Below are positions 47,446 through 60,019 of a DNA stretch of 64,000 nt, piece by piece. The translations under genes were made by a program, and so were the position numbers. How positions within the stretch are numbered: the first letter of the stretch is position 1; every line of letters begins with the position of its first letter. The notes below the pieces were generated by a model. That model was given only the letters and a program-made list of their open reading frames with translations, searched no databases and was not told the origin of the DNA. The DNA comes from Chinchilla lanigera (Eukaryota; Chordata; Mammalia; Rodentia; Chinchillidae), in contig NW_004955427.1 of the NCBI RefSeq assembly GCF_000276665.1, positions 3,575,300-3,639,299 of the forward strand, in the 5' to 3' direction.

Positions 47446-48991
47446 TGTTATGTTTATAGCTGGATATCTCTCAAAGCCTCATGTGCTCATACATGGGACT
47501 TTAGGTCATGATACTCACCAGTGGATTTGTCCACAGATGAATTTATAGCTAAATGTGATGTTGGGAGGTAAAGGTTGGTGTAAGGTGAAGCCTGGGGGGG
47601 AGAAGGTCGGTCATTGGGGGGTGTGACCTGTAAGAGTATATCTTCTTCCCTCCTCCCTTGATCACTCTCTCTTTCCTCCTGCCAAGACATGAGCTTTTTC
47701 TTCCTCTGCCGTGCTGCCCAGTTTTGGAGCCAGCTGACAATGGACTGAAAGCTCTGCAAACTCTGAGTCAAAACAAACCTTGCTTCTTTTAAGTTGTGGG
47801 TGTTGGGTATTGTGTCTCAGTGACAAGAAAGTAGCTAAGGCAGATTTTGGTACCAGAGAAGTGGGGTTTCTGATCAGAAGTGATGCTATCTGATCATGGG
47901 GTGGAAGCCTTTGGAAGTGGCTTACAAGAAGAATTTGGAAAGGTTTGGAGATGCTGGCTGGAGAAGCAGTCCTAGAAGGCTGTAAGCTGAGCTTGACGGG
48001 AGATTCTGGTCAGAGCTGAAAGACCAGAATGCTGATATCTACGCAGTACTGCTTTTTACTGGCAGGCAGAATGCAAGAGCTGTGGGGTCAGGAAAGGGTC
48101 CACCCAGATTCCAGATGAAGGCCTGGGGTGCCTCTGAAAGGGCAGTGTGTGAAGCTGTGCAGTGGAGAGCCAGCCCAAGAGAGAGGCCATGAGGGCTACA
48201 ACCACCAGCAGGGTTGTAGTGGTGGGGCCACACAAGCCCTCTGGATTTCACATCTCACTAGAATTTGCCCAGAATGTTGGACATGGAACTACAGGATTTA
48301 ATGTTCACTTTACTGGGTTTTGGTCTTGCTTTGCCCAGTGCCTTTCTACCCCCCTTTCTCTACTTTTTGTAAAGGGAATGTTTACCCTGTGCTGTTGTAC
48401 GTTGGCAGTCATTAACATTTTGATCTTTATATGGACTCACAGATAAGAGTTGGCCTTAAATGTCAGAGAAGACTTTGGACTTGGACTTTTCAGCAATGCT
48501 GAAACTGTTGGGACTTTAGGAACACTTGGAGATGGACTAGATGCATTCTGCATTAAGGAATACACCTGTGTCCTTTGGGGGCTGGAGGTGAAATGGTATA
48601 ATCTATACCTACATGCTTCCCCAGGGTCTCATTGGCTCTTAGATGGGGCTTTTGGGAGGTAATGGAATCACAGGTTCCTGATACTCATCAATAGGTTAGT
48701 CAGCTGGTGAGTTTATAGTTAAAGGTGAGGTTGGGAGGTGAAGCCTGGTGGGAGGAAGTGGGTTCCTGGGGGCGGGTCTGGGAGGGTCTATCTCCCTCCT
48801 TCCTCCCCTGATCTCTGTGTTTACCACCACCATGACATGAGCTGTTTCTCCTCTGTCATGCCATTTTTCCCTTGAGTCAGCTGAGACTATGCAGGGTAAC
48901 CTCTGTAAACTGTGAGCCAAAATAGACCTCTTGTCCTTTAACTTGTGGGTGTTTGGTATTGTGTCCCAGTGACAAGAAAGTAACCAGGACA
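47446..48991 (+). mobile_element. Complete MaLR-type LTR retroelement (plus strand)
   Basis: 5' LTR 47446-47842, internal 47843-48588, 3' LTR 48589-48991. Both LTRs start TG and end CA after 'gtgacaagaaagta'. The primer-binding site starts 'tggtaccagagaagtgggg' at 47848 and fits the tRNA-Leu type of ERVL/MaLR. A G-rich tract before the 3' LTR is the polypurine tract. Flanks 'ggtct' (47441-47445) and 'gatct' (48992-48996) differ by one base. The 746-bp interior has no gag-pol. A frame at 48162-48446 holds a relic shared with the 4831-6862 element. Confidence 0.85.
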
Positions 48992-48994
48992 GAT

Positions 48995-51900
48995 CTGTTA
49001 TTTCACATTTAAGCTTCTATATCAGCCCTTTTTAAAATAGATGCACTTAGATACAATGTTAGCACTTATCAAAATAGTGATTTATTTTCTCATAAGACAA
49101 GAAGCCCAGAAGTAGACGGTCACCAGTGTTGGTTCAGGAGCTTGAGGCTATTTAGGGCTGAGGTCTTTCTGACTCCTTGTGCTTCTTTCATGCTTGCAAG
49201 ATGTGGCTATATCTATTTTTCCTACCCTTCCATCCACATTACAGGCAAATAAAAGAGAGAAGGAGCAAAAAGGTGTGTGCCAGTTGAATCTTTTAGCCAC
49301 TTTGCCAGAAGCCTGCCCGCAAACTTCTGCCTACATTTTATTGACCAGAACATGTGTCATGTGGTTACTGCCATCAGGAAGAAAAGCTGGGAGGTATGTT
49401 TTATCTAGAAATATTAGTATGCTTCCTAAAATGTGGATTAGATTAACAAGGAAGAAGAGAAAAATGGATACCTGTTTGAGAGCTAGCAGTGTGTGCCACA
49501 ACTATGTCCCTTAAGCTGAAAAAAATACTACACAATACCTCAAAAAGTAACCACGTTTAAAGAGGTCAGAGAAGACAGAATGCTTTGACACTGGAGTCTT
49601 TATTCTGAGAACAGTCCCTAGTTTAATAAAGTCACCACTTGAGGAAATGCTCTGGCAGTTTGCAGCTTTTCTGCTTCGAGACTGCCTCCAGGCTCTCGGT
49701 GATTCCTGCCACAGTTTTCCTGTGGTCAGAGCACACTGTTTTCTTCACTCAGAGACATCTTGTTCTTGTCTGAGTCACTACACCATTAGTCATCTTGACT
49801 TGCTTCCCTGTTAGGGTTTCATAAGTTTATACATAGCAATGTAGGGACATGAGAAGCAGTAACGGGGAAGACCAGGAATAGGATATTAAGATATTTGTGC
49901 TTCTTTTAGGTTTACACTGGGCAATTCACTGTATTTTAATTTATAAATCAGTGAGTGTCTCCTCTACTTTCTGCTGTAAGTTAGAAAGGAAAATTACCTT
50001 CTCCGTTAGAAAGCTAGTGTTCTATCTTACCATGATTGTAACAAGAGTTCTGAGAAAGGTGTAATAGCAGCCACATACACTCAGGTGGCCATGATCGTAA
50101 TCCAGATGAAAGGTTAACGGAGAAAGCAGAAAATAGTGCAAGAAACTTTTCAGGGACAACTGTTGGATGTATAGGAAGATGAAGGGGAGGAGAAGGCAGT
50201 GGGAGAAGTCAAAGTTAATTCAGGCTTCAGCACCCTGAGTCTGATAGAGTGAAGCTGCCCCCAGAGACCAGGTAAACCAGATTAGTATCCATTTGTGACC
50301 AAAAGCAGGATGATGTATTTGGTCTTGTTCCTCCACACATTTTGTGGAGGACCCAGAGGATGAAAGTAGAGGACACAGGAAGTAGTGAATGTAGAGGCTG
50401 GCTGAATGGACAGACTGAGAGAGGTTTTTATTAAAGTGCTTAGTTGCAAATCTCTTCCCGGTCGTCTTTTGATAGCATTTGAGTTGAATTTTGAATTCAG
50501 AGCCCTTGGGAAATGTGCATGTGCATGAAAACCTTTCCACATCAAAATGCAGGAAGAGTTTATGCTTCCTCACTATTCCATGTCTTCCCTACCCCTGAGT
50601 CTAAATGGTCACATCTCCCAATAGTGAGGCAAACTAGATCTTACGCTTTCAAGGTGTTTTTAAAAAAAATCTAAATAATATGGCCTATTTTAGGTTTAAA
50701 GGAAGATCTTTTTATGTTGGTCAAATTATAAATCACTTTTCCCAATCCAGCAATTTCCAACTAGTGCTGATCATTATGGGAAAATTACTTGTGTGGTAAC
50801 CTTGATGTAACAAACTGAATATATTTGCTTTGTAGAGAGACTTCTACTAATAATTGCCAAGCCACTCCTCAGTGATACAGGATATTGAAGATTTATGAAG
50901 ATATCTGACTCCTTTGATAAGCACCCATACTAATTACTTCTTTAATCTTAACTTTTACTCCTTGGGGCTCCATATTCTAAGTTGGTCACTAAAGAGGTTT
51001 TACAGGGTGTTACCGAGACAAGAAAACATAATTAGAAAGGTCTCTCTGCTTCTTTACTCTTGCTTTTTGATAAGCTTTTGCACATGGGACACATAGGAGG
51101 AGGGTAGCTGTGTGACTAACTCCATCACAGCTATGCACTAAGAATATAAAGAGCCTAACAATAATATCAATTAGTTTTTGGCATAAATATAGGAAATATT
51201 TACAGGGGGTTCGCTGAAGCAGGAGTAAATCTTTCTTTTAGGACCTTCAACTTTTTGATTAATAAATAGCTCCATCTGTTCTTGTTTCCTAAATAGAGCC
51301 AGGCCCAATTGAATCTCACAGCAGTCCACCCAGGACTCCCTGGAGCCATCCTATGAGCCATCATAAATTCCCACAAATAGCTCTGTAGCTCAGCTAGGAT
51401 GTATATACATCTCTATGCTTTTTATAGCTTCGTCTTGGTTCTTTTTTATTTCTTATTTACTTAAGCCTAGTTTATATAATATAGGTTATATATCTCACTG
51501 TGAACTTTCTTAACTGACTTTTGCAAGAGGAAGTACTAGTATATAAAGCAATAAACCAGTAGGAATGTCAGAGGCTCCCTCAAGTCTGATTGTGGGAAGT
51601 GAGTTCCATGTTGGCTGTCCAATTTTTTCCTTTGTTGGTGGAAGTATTTCTTTAACATATTTTCTTAAGTATAACTGGGCAGTGAACATACATATAAGTA
51701 ATCAAAATAAAGGAAACAAGAGAACAAAAACAAATATACTTAACATTCTCAGAACCCTCGCTGCTATCCCATGAGCCATCACCAGTTCTCAGAGACCCAG
51801 CCTTCCTTCTCCCTAGACAATTGCTGCTCCTGTGAACTCATCCAGACTACAGGAGAAACCAAACTGGCAGCTTTTCTGACTTCCACCTACTCCCGCTGGG

Positions 51901-52735
51901 GTCTGGGGAGTTTCTGGCTTCCTGCTGACGTGCTGTTATGATCAGCATGCTGGGTTCATCTCCCCTGACCTGGAAAAAAACACTTAAGTATGTTTGGCTT
52001 TATTTGAGTGAAGAGTAGAACTTCACCTTTCAATCTTTAACTAATTTAGATAGTGTTTTAGATTTCTGGACCACATTCTCATTTGCATGTTCTACAAAGG
52101 CATGAATGAGACTTTTCCTGTGATTGAAAAAATTTGTATATTCTGTAAAAAAAAGATTATCAAATTTAAATTGAAGATGACTACTTACTCCCACGTTACA
52201 GTACAACTTCATCTAGTGATTTTTCCTGCCTCCCTGGAAGATTTTCACTGTGAAGAAAAGAGCACTGTGGTGTGAACTCCCTCTACAAATCTTTGACTTT
52301 ATTGGTTTGGTCTTACCTGCTCTCTGGCCTCCTTCTTACCTCTCTTCCTATATTTTATCCCCAGCAGAACTCTCACAGCCCTGAGCTTGATAGTGTTTAG
52401 AAGGGTAAGCTGCTCTCCTTTGTGCCTCCTTACAACCGTTAATGTGTCCTTTGGCATTAGGAGGTAGTGACAGAGGCATCTGGGGCAGCATTTTAGGTCC
52501 TGGATGTTCTCAGGTTCCAAAGCCCTGGATGTTCTCAGGTTCCAAAGACTTTAGTTTACCCTCTTTTGCTTGCGTTCTACTTCTCTGGACTGGGTTATCT
52601 AGGGAAGAAAATATTTAACCCTACATCCCACCGCCCACCAGATGACTGGAGCAGTGTGGGTAGCCATCTGTCCATGGCACTGGTCAATAGGGGGTTCTTT
52701 GGAGGGTGACTGACTTTGGCACCTTTTGACTAACT
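48995..52735. other. Mostly unannotated non-coding DNA
   Basis: An old degraded repeat of unnamed family seems to span about 49080-49420 ('tattgaccagaacatgtgtc' is typical). No exon is supported. The 117-codon minus frame at 50220-50573 overlaps another frame and has no context. Confidence 0.35.
52499..52547. repeat. 25-bp tandem duplication
   Basis: 'cctggatgttctcaggttcc' plus 'aaag' occurs at 52499-52522 and again at 52524-52547. Confidence 0.95.
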
Positions 52736-52740
52736 CAAAG

Positions 52741-53354
52741 TGATGGCTAATTTTTACATGTGAAGTTGACCGGGTTGAGATATGATGGGTAACCAGTGAA
52801 GCACTGTTTCCGGGGATGTCTGTGGGGCAGTCTCAGTTACACTGGTGTGTAAGTCTGTGGACTGAGTGAGGAAGGCCCTCTCCCAATGTAGGTGAGCACC
52901 ATTTAATTCACTGGGGACCCCAATGGAACAAAAGACAGAAGAGCATATTCTCATTCTCGTTTTTTGGAGTGTCCCACCCTTTTAAGGACTGCTGCTATGG
53001 AAGTAGCAGCTATAAGAAGTCAGAACTCTCGGTTTCTTGGCTTTTGGACTCTGGGAATTACATCAGAAACCTCCTGAGGCTCTCATACTTTGGTTTCAGG
53101 CTAAGCTTTACAACATCAGCTTCTCTTGCTCTCAGGTCTCTAGACTTGGGTTGAACCTGCTACTGACTTCTTTTGTTTTGCAGTGTGCAGATGACCAATT
53201 TGTGGGCTAACTCAGCCTCCTTTATGGGAGCCAGTGCTCTTAATACATTTCTTTCTTTCTTTTTTTCATTATCTACTTATTTATCTATCATCTATTTATC
53301 TGTCATCCACATCCTATTGGTGCTCTCTTTCTGGATAATCCTGATCAATACACA
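52741..53354 (+). mobile_element. Old LTR-like repeat (plus strand)
   Basis: Begins 'tgatggctaatttttacatg', has 'tggactgagtgaggaaggcc' and ends 'ggataatcctgatcaataca'. This is the plus-strand version of the family at 15954-16560. It contains a T/C-rich simple tract at 53255-53310. Confidence 0.65.
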
Positions 53355-53689
53355 GCCATGCTTACCAAGAATCTTGCATTACTTTGAGCAGGCATATAAT
53401 ATTTTTACAAATTCAGGTTCCTTAGAAGAGGGCTTGCAAATAAACTTCTAGGCTGTATTCTTAGTCAATTTGGGAAGGAGATTGCAGTGTTTTGTAATAT
53501 TGGGTGGTCATTAAAATTTATGTAGATTTTCTGTGGGTATATGTTCATACACTCAATCCATGGGTGCTACTACCATTTTCTTCAAGGGGTTTTGCATAAT
53601 TCGTTCTCTCCTCCCTGGGATTGGCATAGACCCACATGCGTTTCTTGACATTACCTGACAAATATAGCTTCCTCATAGCTATATTTCAA

Positions 53690-53830
53690 AAGCACTCTCC
53701 AAGGGTCAGATACTCTAATAGAGACATTATGTACAGTATCTTGTTTTATCTTCAGATGTGAGGTGGGTATTTTCCACATTTTGCATATGACTAAATTCAG
53801 ACTAAATAACCTGTTCAGGGTTCCTGATTT
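53690..53830 (-). mobile_element. MIR relic (minus strand)
   Basis: 'cttgttttatcttcagatgt', 'gactaaattcagactaaata' and 'cctgttcagggttcc' follow the reversed MIR. Confidence 0.55.
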
Positions 53831-54209
53831 CCAAATGCCTGAGCAGATATAGCTCCAAAGCTTGTGCAATTTCCACTGTGTTCACTGGTACCCATGGAAA
53901 CCTGGGTAATAGAGATGTGCAGATAAACAACCCTGAAGGTGCAGACATTAGTACTGTATAGGTTTTCCATAGCAGCAGTCTTAAAAGGCAACTCAGTTTT
54001 GTGGTACTGCTGGAAAAGAGCCTTTGATCTCAAACACGCAGCTGGAGCCTTCCACCACTTACAGCATATAGGCGTTCTAAACACTGAAAACTGGAAGATG
54101 ATATTATACAATCTATTGGGCTGGATATAAATTTTTGGTAGTTTACCTTGGGCTCTTTTCCCCATAGCTACTGGTTAGTTCTTTTTTTCCTCCTCCTTTC
54201 TTAATTTAC

Positions 54210-54325
54210 CCATCAGAGTATAAGCCTTTTGGAGGAAAAAGATGTCATTGCTGTATAGTTAGGAGGTAAAGTGCCGGGTACATAGAAATTGCTAAGTAAA
54301 TATTTGTCAAACGAATGAAAAAAAT
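54210..54325 (+). mobile_element. L2 LINE 3' end relic (plus strand)
   Basis: 'gagtataagccttttggagg' and 'agtgccgggtacatagaaat' followed by 'taaatatttgtcaaacgaat' are the L2 3' end. Confidence 0.75.
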
Positions 54326-55479
54326 CTTTGCCAGACTCTGAGAACTGGCTATTCTTAACACTTAGAGATCCAACCAATCTATTGTGTATGTGCTGTTTGT
54401 TGATCACACTGATATTACACTGCTGTGTAACATGCAAATCCTGCCTTCCCCTAGGGAGCTGTTGAGATGTTCACCCAACCAGATGTCTGCAGGGCTTGGG
54501 CTACAGAGGGATGGGCTTGATCTTTGTGTGTCTGAATCTTCATGACTCAGTATTTCCTGATTCCTCAACAAAGGAGGGAGCACACCCAACCACATACACC
54601 ACGTCTTGTCTAGGAGATCTTTCTCAGTGAGGTACACCGTGTTCTTCCAGCTGCTTTGCTTAAAAGATTCTGGTTCTCTTTTTCTCGCCCTTTCTCTGAC
54701 ATTCTCTGTAAGAACTAAACAAACTTTACTTCTGGCCTTACTTTTATTTATAGAAATTTTCTCCTACTATGAAACAAACAAAACAAAAACCAACCAACCA
54801 AACAACCAAAATAAAACCTATCAGTAATAAATATTGCTGCAGTCATAGCTCTTTACCATGACTCCAGCCAACGTCCTACGGTAGAAGTATCTTTCTCATC
54901 TGGCTTGTTCACTAGGCAGAAGTACTTATCCAATTTTTGCAGAATTTCCTGTACCTGAAAATGCTTCTGTGGTTTTGAAAGAAAGCAAATCCACCTCCCC
55001 ATAACTTAAATAAAATGAAAATATAAACTTCAGGTATTTATGGGGAATGCCAAGTACATTCACTAGATTGTGTGTACTTAACTTTTTAGAGAACCTTGAA
55101 AACAGGGAGTCTAGTTTTCAATGGGCCAGGCTGTCTTTCTCTAGAAAATTACTTTCTGGATTTTATAAATGGACGTAAGCAGTAGGCATACTTACAGCTG
55201 CTGGAGTGAAAGATCAGAGCCTCTGGAAGAAGGGAGCTGATGAATTAATCCCTGAAACTTGGGCTGGGACACCTTCTCCCCTCAGGTCAACCCCTGAGCC
55301 TTGGGGTTGTAAAACGGTACCCAGTACCGAAACTCCTAGCTTTCTGTGTGTGATTGTCAGTTCTCTGATTCCTGCACCAGAAAGATGCAATGGTGACAAT
55401 AACCATCTGAAAGGTGATGTGTAGAACAACGTTTAGGAAGAATGAATGTAGATTTAGGTAGGAAAGGATCCTCCCTTCC

Positions 55480-55545
55480 TCATATGTGACACAAAGTAGG
55501 AGCACAATATGTTTTTTTGAATGATAAATAGATGGATTAATCTGG
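55480..55545 (+). mobile_element. L2-like 3' end relic (plus strand)
   Basis: 'acaaagtaggagcacaatat' followed by 'tttttgaatgataaatagat' resembles the L2 tail. Confidence 0.5.
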
Positions 55546-55549
55546 AAGC

Positions 55550-56995
55550 TTGAAATGTTTAAGTCTTTGGAAACCCAAAGTTCCATATGGATACTAGTTT
55601 TCTGTTCTCAATTTTGGAATTACATGGAAAGTGTTTTTTAGAATAAGTTAGTGAGTGAAAGGGGAAGCTCTACCTTTACTGATTAAACAGAGGTTGATGC
55701 AATATGATCTGTAGTGGGCAGCATAGGGACGCCTCAGGGATGTTGATTTTTCTAGGTCATCAGTGAGTTGCCTTCACTCTTGAGTGCACTGACTGATATG
55801 CTGAGCACATAGCTGTATAACAAGGTTCAGTTTGTTTGTAATGGAAATGTAGCAATAGGAATATCTTAGTTTTTACAGCATTGCACGCTTTTTCAAGGTA
55901 GTCCTTTTTACATAGATAACTTTTGCATTCACGTGCTCACATGCTATGCTGCTCTCCTTTTTCACATTGACATAAAAAATATATTGAATTTTTCAACAAG
56001 AAAAATAACATTTTACTTATTCTCTCCGTGCACACGTGATGTGACCATAAGTGTATTTCAGAGTGGGAAACATAAAAAGTATATTCATCAGAACATTTCT
56101 TTCTTCCCATGGTATCTTACAGAATGGAATTTCTATGGATAAAGTAAGCTTTGGTTTAAATCAGCTTCCTCTGAGAGGTAACCATTAAGGTTAACCATGC
56201 AGTTCTCCACTAGAAAGCAATTGGCAATAATCGTGCCTCAGATAAACCTCTTTGGCTACAATGCTGCCACTGTGTAAAGCTCCACTAGAAAATAAATCCA
56301 GGGTACTGCCACCTGCTTGGGAGATTTATGAAATCACAGTCTCTAGGCTGGCACAATGTGTTGGTTGTCAAGTATTGACACAGTTATGAACAAAACCTAA
56401 CATAGGAAATTAATTGTGTTCCTCTTCTATGCAGACCAGTATTTTTCTGCCGAGGAGGAGTGGGGCCCCTTGTGCCTCTAAACAGCTAACACTCTCCTTA
56501 CTTCCTTCACCCAGGAATCCTCCCTGTAGAGCGTGTAGTTCTTGCCACATAGGAATGAGCACTTTTCTAACTTTCTCTAAGGCATTCTAACAGCAGTATG
56601 AACTGGTGTTCCCTGGGCACTGTTGAGGTCTTGAGGCAGACTTAGAAGCACTTCACACACACATGTGACAATTTTCTGCTGTTTTTTTCTTTAAGATTTA
56701 TTTGTAATAGTGTTCTAAATAATGATGTATCTGTTTTTCTTTTAAAAATCAAATAAAATCATGCCCTTGGAAGATGTACTGTGTTTACAGTGTTTTTTAG
56801 GTATCTACTCAACCGCCATTATACATTCCCACGCATACACATAACTCAGCTTTAAAAATAACTGTAGAAAGTTTTCAAGAAATACTTCTGAGTGCATAAA
56901 TGGTTTAAGAGATGGGAGGTAATGTAGATGCTGGAAATAAATCTTCTTTGTAGTTTCAAATTCATTTTTGGGTTTTTATGAGCCATCTTCTAAGC
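55550..56995. other. Non-coding DNA, no feature recognised
   Basis: AT-rich. No open splice-flanked frame or known repeat identified by eye. Confidence 0.4.
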
Positions 56996-56999
56996 TTTT

Positions 57000-57420
57000 A
57001 CATTTCAAAAATTCTTATTTTTTGATTAGTGTGTATTACTTGTATATATTAATGAAGTTGTGATATTTCAACACATGCATAGAATGTGCACTGATCAAAT
57101 CAGGGTAATTGGCATTTTTATCTTTTTAACATTTCTTTGTGTTTGCACCTTTAAGTTCTTCTCTTCCACATCTTTATGAAATATGCAGTATGTTTCTGTG
57201 AACTACAGCTGTCCCACTATTCTGTCGAATATCCAAGCTATTCCCTCCAGGCAACTGTCTTTTGTGTCTGTTATCCAGCCTCCCTTTATCCACTTCCTTC
57301 TTCCTAATTTCTATTACTGTTCTACATTTAGGTCAACTTTTTCAGCTTCTATACTGGAGTAAGAACATATGGCACTTGCCTTTCTGTGTCTAGCTTATTT
57401 CACTTAATGTAATATCCTCC
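57000..57420 (-). mobile_element. LINE-1 (L1MA-like) 3' UTR, left half
   Basis: 'gcactgatcaaatcagggta', 'aacatttctttgtgtttgca' and 'tctagcttatttcacttaat' follow the L1MA 3' UTR in reverse. Confidence 0.8.
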
Positions 57421-57786
57421 TGTTCTCTCTCTTGCTGAGACAAAATACCTGACACCAAAATTAAGGGCAGAAAAGTTTATTTAGCTCATAGTTTGTGGAG
57501 ATTTCAGTCTGTGCTTGGCTGGCTCCAAGGCAGAGTGGCACATGGCAGAGGGCAATGGTTCAAGGCAGCAGAAGACAGCAAAAGCAACAAGAGCAAAAGG
57601 GAGAGAGAAAGCCTCTTTTCCTCTGTTATACTGTATGCAGGCTACCCTCCCACACCGTCTCTCTGCCCTCCTCTTGCATACGCTCAGGATGTTTACAAAA
57701 TGAGGACCCCGGCCCCCTGCTGAGTCACTTAGCTAAATTTGTAAACTTCTCAATTCTCAAGTTGACACAGGGTATCAACCATTACA
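57421..57786 (-). mobile_element. Solo MaLR LTR inside L1, 5-bp target duplication
   Basis: 366 bp beginning 'tgttctctctcttgctgaga' and ending 'tcaaccattaca'. It is flanked by 'cctcc' at 57416-57420 and 57787-57791. The early 'acaaaatacctgacacc' is the MaLR signature. Minus orientation by comparison with the LTRs at 4831 and 6577. Confidence 0.85.
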
Positions 57787-57845
57787 CCTCCACCTCCATC
57801 TATTTCACTGCAAAAGAAAGGATTTAGCCTTTCTTTCCGTCAGCT
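57787..57845 (-). mobile_element. LINE-1 (L1MA-like), right half
   Basis: Resumes the L1 exactly at the target duplication ('cctccacctccatctatttc'). Confidence 0.65.
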
Positions 57846-58149
57846 TTTTCTTATAGTGACAGGCAGATCACTACTTTACAGAGGAATTCGACTTCTTATT
57901 TTTTTTTTTAAAGTAGACTTTGTCTTTTCAAGAGACATTTTAGATAACAGCAAAACTGAGTGGAAAATACAGAGACTGTCATATCCTCTCTCTCCAAACA
58001 ACCATGAATCACCCTACAATGGAGTGTACATTTGCTATAATCAGTGGCCCAATATTGCCACATAATTATCAAGTAAAATCCATCATTTATGTTAAGCTTC
58101 CCTCTTTGTGTTACATAGTCTAGGGGACGAATATATAATAACATGTATT

Positions 58150-58650
58150 ATTATCTTAGTATCATTCAGAACAACTTCACCACCTTAAAAATCTTTAGTG
58201 CTCCACCTATCCATTCCTTCCTATTCCCCAAGCTCTGCCAAACACTGATCTTTTCACTGCTTTGCTTTTTTCTACAATGTTATACATATAATTGGAATGA
58301 TATAGAACATAAACTTCTGAGATTGGGTTTTTCTATTCAAGAATATGCATAGAAATTTCCCTCCCACTTTTTATAGCTTGCTAACATATTTCTTTTTACC
58401 GCTAATGTTCCATTGTCTAATGGTAATAGTCAGTTGAATTTTTACTGTGTTTAAGTTTGGGCAATTGTGAATAAAGCTACAGTAAACATCTCTGTAAAAG
58501 TTTTTGTGAGTTCAGTGTATATTCTTTAAATGAGAATAATATTTGTACCTTTTTTGGGGGTTACATTATGGCAATTCAATGCGAGTATGTGAAAAATGCT
58601 CCATCTTACTATCATGATGGGAATGTAAATCAGTGTATATTTTAGATGCT
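58150..58650 (-). mobile_element. Old LINE-1 (L1M/L1ME-like) 3' end (minus strand)
   Basis: 'gctctgccaaacactgatct', 'atataattggaatgatatag', 'gggcaattgtgaataaagct' and 'aagtttttgtgagttcagtg' follow the old L1M ORF2 end and 3' UTR. Confidence 0.75.
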
Positions 58651-58809
58651 TTATTTTTGCTCACACACTAAGTGGACATCTGACCACCTGTAACTATTTT
58701 GCATCAGTGACCTGACCTGCTTTCTGGTCCCGCTCCATGTGCAGCCTCCGGACGACATGAAGACAGGTCATCGACGAATTCCTTTGGCATTTCCATTTTA
58801 GGCTAAAAA

Positions 58810-59181
58810 TCACTTCTGACAGTTTTCCTTAAGTTTTAGAACGTGTAGCTCAGCCAGTTTCCGGTTACCCACCTCTGGGTAAGCTCCACTGTGCAAAAGA
58901 AGGTGCTTAGTGAACCCGTATGCCAAGTCTGGCCCCATACAGGGACCCCTGCTTTCCTGCTCCGGGCAAAACACCCTGTAAATATGATTTATATTCACTG
59001 TTCTGAAAATTGTTCCACTCAATTCATTGAAAAACTTTTTGTTTACTTTACCAAACTTATTACTAGGCCAGTTCTCTGCAAACCATAATTTCCAAAGGAC
59101 TTTTAAAACTTTAGAGCTAGACTTTTTACACATCGCTTTGAAACTGCTTCTTGTAAATTTTAAGCTGTTGTTATAGCGCAT
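58810..59181 (-). other. ORF of 123 codons in non-repeat DNA, function unknown
   Basis: The minus-strand frame is lysine/serine-rich at its N-terminus (SSFKAMCKKSSSKVLKVLW) and carries several charged and aromatic residues afterwards. Composition is more protein-like than most chance ORFs here. There is no recognisable motif, and no upstream promoter or splice pattern is apparent. It could be a fragment of an old retrocopy, a transposase relic or chance. Confidence 0.15.
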
Positions 59182-60019
59182 TGTGTTGTGTTTTATGCCT
59201 TTTGAACATTTTTTCTTTTATCACTTATAGTTTCTATTATTGTTTGTTCAAAATATTGCTCTTGAGATAATCACCTACTAATAATAGATCTTTAGAAAGT
59301 ACAGATGAGCTAAAGGAAGACAATGAAAATGATCCTTAACTAACTAGCAAGACATTATTACCAGGGATAAAAATCATTAGCATTTTTGTCTATTTCTGTC
59401 TGTCCTTCTTCTCTGTTCCCATGTGTACATCCCACATGGACACCTATAGTACATATGCATTGATTACAAAAAATATTATATCATGTAGGTTGTTTTATTA
59501 TTTTACAGTTTGCTTTTCTCTCACTTTTCTCTCTCATTTCTTTCATTCACATTTTACTTGATTCACTTTTACATTACTTACAAAGCAAGTAGCCTTGTGT
59601 TAGTCACTAGAAGTACAGTATAATCAATGCTAATGTGTTATGGTTTATTTAATGCCTTCTATTGCTTAACACTTACCATGTGTGGAGCTAAATCCTTGCG
59701 AACATCTGTGATTGTTTCTGAGGGACCAAAACTACAAGTCAGTAGAGTAATATTACAGAAACTTTGGATATACCTCCCCTAGCAAATAGACTTTCAGAAA
59801 GTTATAAAATAATCTCACAATTATTTGGTTATTTGAAAACTTAATAACTATTCCTTTTATTTGCCAGGCAAATTATTGATAAATGTTGAGCAAGAAAAGG
59901 TCAGTGATGAAACTGTGGAGTAAGCTAGTGGATTACTCTTCCTGAATTATATTAGTTTATCAAGCGCCACTCTGTGAGGAGAGTTCAACATATAATTGTG
60001 CTATGTCTTGTCTATTTTC

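Noticed and set aside
55214..55429. Overlapping ORFs on both strands near 55.3 kb
   Set aside because: Short, mutually antisense, and without splice signals or a recognised family.
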